Assembly: GCF_042679605.1 (NCBI RefSeq)
Contig: NZ_JBHTMU010000061.1
Span: forward strand, 1 to 13,525
DNA from: Litorisediminicola beolgyonensis
GTDB lineage: Bacteria; Pseudomonadota; Alphaproteobacteria; Rhodobacterales; Rhodobacteraceae
Length of the DNA: 13,525 bases
Direction of reading: 5' to 3'
Shown: piece by piece, positions 7,129 to 11,974 of the stretch
Numbering within the stretch: the stretch's first letter is position 1
Layout: every line of letters begins with the position of its first letter
The notes under the pieces: model-generated
Told to the model about the DNA's origin: nothing
Seen by the model: only the letters and a program-made list of their open reading frames with translations
Databases searched by the model: none
Made by a program: the position numbers and the translations under genes

Positions 7129-7991
7129 AACTCCTCGTTTTCGGGAAATCCGGGCAGGTGGCGCGGGAACTGGCGATTGTTTCGCAGCGAAACATGGGGG
7201 TGTTTTCGTTTCTCGACAGGCACTTGGCCGATTTTTCATTCCCGGACCCCTGCGCGAAACACGTCCTTGAGACCGATGCGGACGTGGTGATCAACGCCGC
7301 CGCCTGGACCGCGGTCGATGCCGCCGAGAGCGACGAGGCCGCCGCGCATGTGGTCAATGCCGAGACGCCGGGGGCGCTGGCGCGGGCCTGTGCCGCGCGG
7401 GATCTGCCCTTCCTGCACATCTCGACCGATTACGTCTTCGACGGCTCGGGCGACCGGCCCTGGCGCGAGGACGACCCTGTTGCGCCGCGAAACGCCTATG
7501 GCCGCACCAAGCTCGCGGGCGAAGAGGCGGTGCGCGCGGCCGGCGGGCGACACCTGATCCTCCGGACCTCCTGGGTGGTCTCGGCGCATGGGGCAAACTT
7601 CGTCAAGACCATGCTCCGGCTCTCGGAGACCCGCGACGCGCTCTCGGTAGTCGACGACCAGGTCGGCGGGCCGACGCCCGCACGGGCCATCGCCGAGGCG
7701 CTGGTCGAGGCGGCCGGGGCGATGGTCGCGGGGCAGGGGGGCGGCACCTATCATTTCGCCGGGCAACCGCCGGTGAGCTGGGCCGGGTTCGCCACCGAGA
7801 TCTTCGCGCAGTCGGGCCGCGAGGTGGCCGTCACCGGCATACCGACCGCCGAGTATCCCACCCCCGCCGAGCGGCCGCTCAATTCCCGGCTCGATTGCGC
7901 CAAACTCAGGGCCGATTTCGGCATTAGCCCTCCGGACTGGACAGCGGGACTGAACGAGATCCTGCAGGAGCTGGGGCAGAGACGGACATGA
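7125..7991 (+). CDS. rfbD: dTDP-4-dehydrorhamnose reductase
   Basis: RfbD/RmlD reduces dTDP-4-keto-L-rhamnose to dTDP-L-rhamnose, the last step of the pathway. At 288 residues the length is normal. Motifs are the nucleotide-binding FGKSGQVA (6-13), NAAAWTAVDAAE (57-68), HISTDYVFDG (98-107), YGRTK with catalytic Tyr125 and Lys129, LRTSWV (146-151) and the C-terminal RPLNSRLD (250-257) typical of RmlD. Both ends overlap their neighbours by ATGA. Residues 19-42 are unusual: codons 19-23 (VSQRN) are exactly a 15-bp palindrome (7179-7193) also found elsewhere in the window, and the following stretch (about 7195-7245) is richer in T and in Phe codons than the rest of the gene. Confidence 0.95.
   Translation: MKLLVFGKSGQVARELAIVSQRNMGVFSFLDRHLADFSFPDPCAKHVLETDADVVINAAAWTAVDAAESDEAAAHVVNAETPGALARACAARDLPFLHISTDYVFDGSGDRPWREDDPVAPRNAYGRTKLAGEEAVRAAGGRHLILRTSWVVSAHGANFVKTMLRLSETRDALSVVDDQVGGPTPARAIAEALVEAAGAMVAGQGGGTYHFAGQPPVSWAGFATEIFAQSGREVAVTGIPTAEYPTPAERPLNSRLDCAKLRADFGISPPDWTAGLNEILQELGQRRT
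7179..7193. repeat. 15-bp parS-like palindrome, copy 2
   Basis: GTTTCGCAGCGAAAC lies within rfbD codons 19-23. It is in a different reading frame relative to its gene than copy 1, so shared protein sequence does not explain it. A degenerate relative, GTTGCGCCGCGAAAC (13 of 15), sits at 7479-7493, exactly 300 bp further on. Confidence 0.5.
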
Positions 7992-8872
7992 CACGACGCA
8001 AGGGCATCATCCTCGCCGGGGGCAGCGGCACGCGGCTTTACCCGATCACCATCGGGGTCTCGAAGCAGCTCCTGCCGATCTACGACAAGCCGATGGTCTA
8101 TTACCCGCTGTCGGTGCTGATGCTGGCGGGGATCCGCGAGATCGCGGTGATCACCACGCCGCAGGATGCCGAGCAGTTCCGCCGCACGCTGGGCGATGGC
8201 AGCCAGTGGGGGCTCACGCTCAGCTATATCCAGCAGCCCTCACCGGACGGGCTGGCACAGGCCTATCTCCTGGCCGAGGAGTTCCTCGCGGGTGCGCCCT
8301 CGGCGATGGTCCTGGGCGACAATATCTTCTTCGGCCACGGTCTGCCCGAGCGGCTGGCGGCGGCGGATGCGCGGGAAGAGGGCGGCACCGTCTTCGGCTA
8401 CCGCGTCGCCGATCCCGAACGCTACGGGGTGGTGGATTTCGACGGCTCGGGCCGGGTTCGCTCGATCGTCGAGAAGCCCCAGGTCGCGCCCTCGCCCTTT
8501 GCCGTGACCGGGCTCTATTTCCTCGACGGCTCGGCGCCGGAACGGGCGCGGCACGTCACGCCCTCGGCGCGCGGCGAGCTCGAGATTACCTCGCTCCTCG
8601 AGATGTACCTGGCCGACGGGCTACTCGACGTGCAGCGGATGGGGCGGGGCTATGCCTGGCTCGACACCGGCACCCATGCGAGCCTTCTCGATGCGGGAAA
8701 CTTCGTGCGGACCCTCAGCGAGCGGCAGGGCCAGCAGGTCGGCAGCCCCGAGGAGATCGCCTTCGAACAGGGCTGGATCGACGTGGCCCAGCTGCGCGAC
8801 CGCGCCGCGATGTTCGGCAAGAACAGCTACGGCGCCTATCTCGACCGGCTGGCGAGCCATCCCGGCGAATAG
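7988..8872 (+). CDS. rfbA: Glucose-1-phosphate thymidylyltransferase
   Basis: RfbA/RmlA joins dTTP and glucose-1-phosphate to make dTDP-glucose, the first and usually feedback-controlled step of dTDP-L-rhamnose synthesis. The 294-residue length fits RmlA. Motifs are the nucleotidyl-transfer signature GGSGTRLYPIT (11-21), SKQLLPIYDKPMVYYPLS (25-42), the metal-binding LGDNIFFG (109-116) and VEKPQ, followed by GLYFLDGSA and the late WLDTGTH substrate-binding loop. The ATG overlaps the rfbD stop by ATGA, and the gene ends the operon. Only 36 bases separate it from the end of convergent parB, and these are filled with nested inverted repeats. Confidence 0.97.
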   Translation: MTRRKGIILAGGSGTRLYPITIGVSKQLLPIYDKPMVYYPLSVLMLAGIREIAVITTPQDAEQFRRTLGDGSQWGLTLSYIQQPSPDGLAQAYLLAEEFLAGAPSAMVLGDNIFFGHGLPERLAAADAREEGGTVFGYRVADPERYGVVDFDGSGRVRSIVEKPQVAPSPFAVTGLYFLDGSAPERARHVTPSARGELEITSLLEMYLADGLLDVQRMGRGYAWLDTGTHASLLDAGNFVRTLSERQGQQVGSPEEIAFEQGWIDVAQLRDRAAMFGKNSYGAYLDRLASHPGE

Positions 8873-8918
8873 CGCCGAAACAGACCCTGTTTCGCAGCGA
8901 AACGGCGCTCAGGCGCCG
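8872..8918. terminator. Nested inverted repeats between convergent rfbA and parB, possible bidirectional terminator
   Basis: Four pairings overlap here: CGAAACAG (8876-8883) with CTGTTTCG (8887-8894), loop ACC; the 15-bp palindrome 8889-8903; GCGCCG (8872-8877) with CGGCGC (8903-8908); and CGGCGC (8903-8908) with GCGCCG (8913-8918), loop TCAG, spanning the parB stop codon. The site between two converging genes suggests transcription end for both. No T-run follows on either strand, so this would not be a classical rho-independent terminator. Confidence 0.4.
8889..8903. repeat. 15-bp parS-like palindrome, copy 3, beside parB
   Basis: GTTTCGCAGCGAAAC lies between rfbA and the 3' end of parB, the copy closest to the partition genes. 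It overlaps a CGAAACAG-ACC-CTGTTTCG inverted repeat, so in RNA the two structures would be alternatives. Confidence 0.5.
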
Positions 8919-9940
8919 CGCGCGCGCAGCCAGTCCAGGAGATCGGCCTCGAGCGTGGCGTCGACGCGGCCGCGCAGGGTGAGCTTGCCCTTCTCGGCCA
9001 CGAGCGTGATGCCGCCCCCTGCATCCATCCGGCGTTTTCCGGGGTTCTTAGACCCTGTTTCGGCCTTTAGAGCCTGTTTCTGCGCCTCGAGACAGGCCTC
9101 GATCCGCGCGCGCTCGGCGCCGGCATCGGCGGGCGGCTCGGCCGCGCCCGCGGCGCGGAGCCGTTCGGCGAAGCCCGCGTCCTCGTCGAGCGCCTTCATC
9201 AGCTGCAGGCCCAGCCTCTCGGTCAGCGCCTCGGGGAAGCGCAGCACGCCGTCGAGCGCCTGCACCACCACGAGGAAGCTGCGGATCTTCGAGCGCCGGG
9301 CGCGGGGCACCGAGGCGAAGAGCGTGTTGAGCGCGGTCTCGGTGTCGGGAAAGACGCCCTGCCGGGTCGCGAGGATCACGATGCGGGCGCGTTCGTAGAA
9401 GCTGAGATCGGCGCGGATCTCGTTCTCCTCGACCATCGCGAGATAGCTCTCGGCGCTTTCCGAGGGCGGGCGGACCAGCGCCTTGACGGTGCGGAACCGG
9501 GCATCGCCCTTACCGAGAGAGAGCCGCTTCAGCGCCTCGAGCCGCCGCCAGCCCGAGATCAGGCCATAGGCCTCGGGACCGGTCTGAACCACCTCGATCG
9601 GGGTCTGCTGGCCGCGCGCCAGGAGCGAGGCCTCGAGCGCCTCCATGTCGTCGTCCTGCGCGTGCATGCGGTCGCGGATCAGGTGGTCGTCGATGATCTG
9701 GTTCAGCGGCAGCTCGACGATCATCCGCCCCTCGTCGCGGGCGCGGCGGAGCGTGTCGGAGATCTCCTCGAGCGCGGCGGAGGCCGAGGCGGCCCCGGCG
9801 ATATCGGCGATGGGGGCCGCGCGCTCGGGCGTGGCGAAGGCGGGGCCACGAGTGCCGTCTGGGGCGCTCTCGGGCGCGGGGTCGGCAAAGGGGCTCAGCC
9901 GGTGCAGGACGGGCGGGTCGAGGCGTTTGCGCTTGGCCAT
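8909..9940 (-). CDS. parB: ParB family plasmid partition protein
   Basis: This 343-residue ParB/RepB/Spo0J-type protein should bind the plasmid's centromere-like sites and work with ParA to segregate copies. The nuclease-like N-terminal fold shows IVELPLNQIIDDHLIRDR (74-91), LEASLLARGQQTPIEV (102-117) and YGLISGWRRLEALKRL (125-140), the last matching the ParB box that binds and hydrolyses CTP in this family. ENEIRADLSFYERARIV (172-188) leads into the helix-turn-helix DNA-binding region (about 180-260). The C-terminus should be a dimerisation domain. A GGAG lies 7 bases before the ATG at 9940. It follows parA on the same strand after a 95-bp gap with a strong hairpin. The 3' part carries the repeated string AGACCCTGTTTC or near copies at 9050 and 9069. 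Confidence 0.92.
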   Translation of the reverse strand: MAKRKRLDPPVLHRLSPFADPAPESAPDGTRGPAFATPERAAPIADIAGAASASAALEEISDTLRRARDEGRMIVELPLNQIIDDHLIRDRMHAQDDDMEALEASLLARGQQTPIEVVQTGPEAYGLISGWRRLEALKRLSLGKGDARFRTVKALVRPPSESAESYLAMVEENEIRADLSFYERARIVILATRQGVFPDTETALNTLFASVPRARRSKIRSFLVVVQALDGVLRFPEALTERLGLQLMKALDEDAGFAERLRAAGAAEPPADAGAERARIEACLEAQKQALKAETGSKNPGKRRMDAGGGITLVAEKGKLTLRGRVDATLEADLLDWLRARGA

Positions 9941-10035
9941 GGCGGGTCTCCGGGTGTCGGGGGCCGATTATGCGGGATCGGGCCTGAAAAGGGTCTGAAC
10001 GGGGCGCGCGATGCGCCCCTGTCGCGGTAAGAGTG
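9941..10035 (-). promoter_or_regulatory. parA-parB intergenic region with 7-bp stem hairpin
   Basis: GGGGCGC (10001-10007) and GCGCCCC (10013-10019) form a perfect inverted repeat around GCGAT. On the minus strand CATAAT (9972 to 9967, 5 of 6 to a -10) lies about 27 bases before the parB ATG, without a good -35 at the right spacing. The hairpin could lower transcription into parB, bind ParB, or end parA transcripts; the sequence does not decide. Confidence 0.4.
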
Positions 10036-11427
10036 TCATTCCGCGGCGGTCTGGTGGCGCTCCTCCGCGTCGCGGCGCCAGGCGCCCACGAGGAGGCTCT
10101 TGAAGGCGGCATAGGTGGCGTCGAAGGTCTCGCGGCCGCGGGCATAGGTCTCGCGGTTGAAGTCGCGGTAATCGGCCTCGTAGATGCCCTGCACCTGCTC
10201 GCCCGCCTGTCCGATCAGCGCGGTGAAATCCTGCCGGTGGGGCGAGAGGGTGGGGCCGAGATAGGCCTGCATGAGGGCGGCCAGTTCCGCCTGCTGGGTG
10301 GCATCGTAGCGGGTGACGACGGCGCGCACCGCGTCCCACTGGAAGGACAGCCCCTCGCGGCCGAGCGCGCGGGCGGCCATGTTCTCGGCCTCCTCGATCG
10401 AGGAGAAGGTCGAGTGCAGCATGTCGAAGAAGCGCCCCGTCGAGTCGAACTCCAGGAACGACGCGCCGAGCGGCACCAGCAGGATGTCGGCGGCCGCGAG
10501 CCCGTTGATCGTGAGGTAGCCGAGCGCGGGCGGGGTATCGAGGAAGATCACGTCGTACTCGTCGAGCAGGCCGTCCTCGGCCAGCGTGTCGGTGAGCGCG
10601 TCCCAGAGCTTCCAGCCGCGCCCCTGCATCCGCCAGACGGGGATCTGGAACTCGGCCCAGTAGAGGTTCAGCTGCGCCCCGATCAGGTCGATATTGGGCC
10701 AGTGGGTCTTCTGCACGAGCGCCTGCGCGCGGGTCTCCAGCGCCTCGGTCAGGGTGTCGTCCAGCGGGATCGGCGCCTCGCCCCGGTCGAGCCTGCGCTG
10801 GTTGTCGGCGCGCAGGTGGCGGGCGTAGTGGCGCGCCAAGAGCGGGAAGACCGTCTGCCATTCATCGGCGACCTTGCCGCCGAAGATCGAGGTCATCGAG
10901 CCCTGGCTGTCGAGGTCGATCACCAGCACCTTGTAGCCGTCGAGCGCCGCCGACATCGCCAGATGCGCCGCGGTCGAGGTTTTGCCGACACCGCCCTTGA
11001 AGTTCGCCACGGCGACCATCTTGGCGGGCAGACCCTCGGGGCGGTAGGGCAGGTAGCTTTTCGCCTTCGAGCCCTCGGCGGCGAAATGGGCGCGGAGCCG
11101 CAGCACCTCGTCGAGGGTGAACCACTTGGCGCCGCCCTCGGTCTCGGAGCGGCCCTGCGGCAGCTCGGGGTTCTGCTTGAGCACCCGGCGGAAATGGCCG
11201 ACCGCGACCGGGATCAGGTAGCGGGTGATCTCCCAGGTCGAGAAGAGCCTGAGCTGTCGGCCGCCATCCTCCTGAAGCCCGCGCGACGCGAGATCGTCGC
11301 GCCCCGCCGCGCAGGCGCGCGCGATGGCGCCGAAGCCTTGGGTGGTGGCGGGGGCTCCGAGCGCCTCGGCGGCGTGGTTGGGGTCGATGGCGAGATAGGG
11401 GGGAAGCCCCTTGGGATCGGGTTTCAT
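10036..11427 (-). CDS. parA: ParA family plasmid partition ATPase (type Ia)
   Basis: This 463-residue protein is a Walker-type ATPase that moves or positions plasmid copies with ParB. Residues 1-135 form the N-terminal extension of type Ia ParA proteins, which normally holds a DNA-binding domain that represses the par promoter; STWEITRYLIPVAVGHFRRV (63-82) fits such a helical region. The ATPase has the deviant Walker A KGGVGKTS (144-151), the A' motif LVIDLDSQGS (168-177) and Walker B DVIFLDTPP in the second half. The ATG at 11427 has only a weak ribosome-binding site (GCAGG 9 bases upstream). The frame stays open upstream without a better start. The gene is divergent from repA and separated from it by the origin. 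Repeats around 11544-11604 may be its operator. Confidence 0.93.
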   Translation of the reverse strand: MKPDPKGLPPYLAIDPNHAAEALGAPATTQGFGAIARACAAGRDDLASRGLQEDGGRQLRLFSTWEITRYLIPVAVGHFRRVLKQNPELPQGRSETEGGAKWFTLDEVLRLRAHFAAEGSKAKSYLPYRPEGLPAKMVAVANFKGGVGKTSTAAHLAMSAALDGYKVLVIDLDSQGSMTSIFGGKVADEWQTVFPLLARHYARHLRADNQRRLDRGEAPIPLDDTLTEALETRAQALVQKTHWPNIDLIGAQLNLYWAEFQIPVWRMQGRGWKLWDALTDTLAEDGLLDEYDVIFLDTPPALGYLTINGLAAADILLVPLGASFLEFDSTGRFFDMLHSTFSSIEEAENMAARALGREGLSFQWDAVRAVVTRYDATQQAELAALMQAYLGPTLSPHRQDFTALIGQAGEQVQGIYEADYRDFNRETYARGRETFDATYAAFKSLLVGAWRRDAEERHQTAAE

Positions 11428-11543
11428 GGGATCTGGCCTGCGCTCTGCCTGTGGTCTGCGGGTCTTCTGCTCTGTCTCCGGGGTCCCGAAGTGGGGCTCC
11501 GGGGCGGCTGCTCTGGCGCTGTCTGGCGGGGCGTTTCGCCCTC

Positions 11544-11604
11544 ATGTGTGCGCTTTTGGTCAGGATACAGCAAAACGCGACACATGGAAGAAAAACCGCC
11601 ACAT
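11544..11604 (-). promoter_or_regulatory. Candidate parA promoter/operator with repeated ATGTG-CG-TTTT elements
   Basis: ATGTGTGCGCTTTT (11544-11557) faces AAAACGCGACACAT (11572-11585), an inverted pair differing only by one shifted base, with a 14-bp centre. A third, related element AAAAACCGCCACAT (11591-11604) repeats the second directly about 19 bp on. The centre of the inverted pair contains TATCCT on the minus strand (11567 to 11562), a fair -10 for parA; a clear -35 is missing. Type Ia ParA proteins usually repress their own promoter, so an operator function is a reasonable inference. Confidence 0.45.
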
Positions 11605-11627
11605 CGCGCGATTTTCTCAGCATTTCA

Positions 11628-11663
11628 GGGGGGATGGGGCCGGGTGCGGCGCGGGGGCAGGGG
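11628..11663 (+). other. G-run cluster next to the AT-rich stretch of the origin
   Basis: Five runs of 3 to 6 G lie on the plus strand with gaps of 2, 2, 8 and 2 bases. One gap is just over the usual limit for simple G-quadruplex rules. Some iteron origins pair an AT-rich unwinding region with a GC-rich block, so a structural role is possible but not shown. Confidence 0.3.
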
Positions 11664-11683
11664 CCGTGTCCCCGCTGATCCCA

Positions 11684-11710
11684 GTTATTTTTTGTTAGTT
11701 ATTACGTTAC
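11684..11710. other. AT-rich stretch, candidate DNA unwinding element
   Basis: This is the most AT-rich run in the window, made of T-tracts and repeated GTTA units (GTTATT, GTTAGTTATT, GTTAC). It lies about 67 bp before the first iteron. In iteron origins such a stretch is where strands first open. Confidence 0.55.
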
Positions 11711-11776
11711 GGGGCCCGGGCTCTTTTCCCAAGCCCCTGTTTTCCATGGTCCGATCGGGTCCGCTGGCGGGGGGTG

Positions 11777-11833
11777 GCGACTCTGATCCCCCGATGGTGC
11801 GACTCCGATCCCACGGGCAGGCGACTCCGATCC
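11777..11833 (+). repeat. Three plasmid iterons, 22-bp period
   Basis: GCGACTCTGATCC (11777-11789), GCGACTCCGATCC (11799-11811) and GCGACTCCGATCC (11821-11833) are direct repeats starting exactly 22 bp apart, two helical turns, with only one base differing between copies. The 9-bp parts between them are not conserved. This is the expected binding array for the RepA encoded 138 bp downstream. Confidence 0.85.
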
Positions 11834-11857
11834 GACGACGGCGCGCTGGACGGGACC

Positions 11858-11866
11858 TGTGGATAA
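11858..11866 (-). promoter_or_regulatory. DnaA box (perfect match to TTATCCACA)
   Basis: TGTGGATAA on the plus strand reads TTATCCACA on the minus strand, a perfect match to the consensus DnaA-binding site, 25 bp after the last iteron. It suggests that the host DnaA helps open this origin. Confidence 0.75.
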
Positions 11867-11892
11867 CTCTAGGGTGGGTGTCACTGAAACCC

Positions 11893-11905
11893 CGATAAGA
11901 GTCGG
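11893..11905 (-). promoter_or_regulatory. Inverted iteron-like element upstream of repA
   Basis: Read on the minus strand this is CCGACTCTTATCG, matching the iteron GCGACTCTGATCC at 10 of 13 positions but in opposite orientation. Iteron plasmids often carry inverted iteron-like half-sites at the rep promoter, where Rep dimers repress their own gene. That use is inferred here. Confidence 0.4.
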
Positions 11906-11932
11906 TCACGGCCAAGGGGTCATCGAGCAGGC

Positions 11933-11974
11933 ATGAGAGGGGTCTCCGAGACCCCCGCGAGAGGACAGGCATGA
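11933..11974 (+). CDS. Possible 13-codon leader ORF coupled to repA
   Basis: ATG at 11933 opens a 13-codon frame (MRGVSETPARGQA) whose TGA (11972-11974) overlaps the repA ATG (11971-11973) as ATGA. A GAG lies 6 bases upstream as a weak ribosome-binding site. The inverted repeat GGGGTCTC-C-GAGACCCC (11939-11955) is inside the frame, so translation of the leader would open a hairpin that otherwise stands before the repA ribosome-binding site. Leader peptides that control rep translation are known in other plasmids (tap of IncFII). The frame is short enough to occur by chance. Confidence 0.25.
   Translation: MRGVSETPARGQA
11939..11955 (+). promoter_or_regulatory. Hairpin just before the repA ribosome-binding site
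   Basis: GGGGTCTC and GAGACCCC form a perfect 8-bp inverted repeat around a single C. In RNA this would give a 6-bp stem with a UCCGA loop. The repA ribosome-binding site (GAGAGGA) and start codon follow within 16 bases. It may control translation or act as a DNA operator. Confidence 0.45.

Larger units (their letters stand above)
11428..11970. other. Origin and regulatory region between parA and repA
   Basis: This 543-bp stretch has no convincing protein gene apart from a possible 13-codon leader. From left to right it holds a CAG/CTG-rich parA leader, an inverted and direct repeat array with a parA -10 candidate (11544-11604), a G-run cluster (11628-11663), an AT-rich stretch (11684-11710), the palindrome CCGATCGG (11751-11758), three iterons (11777-11833), a DnaA box (11858-11866), an inverted iteron-like element (11893-11905) and a hairpin next to the repA start (11939-11955). 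AT-rich stretch, iterons and DnaA box next to a rep gene is the standard layout of an iteron-type plasmid origin. Confidence 0.8.

Noticed and set aside
5935..7239. A 434-codon open frame on the minus strand.
   Set aside because: It is antisense to the end of rfbB and the acyltransferase, is rich in Arg/Gln/Pro/Glu, and has no motif.
11529..11541. GGGCG-TTT-CGCCC inverted repeat upstream of parA.
   Set aside because: It is short, GC-rich and unrelated to the other repeats, so chance is likely.
10033..11898. A 621-codon open frame on the plus strand.
   Set aside because: It lies antisense to parA, whose Walker motifs are unmistakable. The plus-strand product is His/Arg/Gly-rich with no recognisable motif, as is common opposite GC-rich genes.
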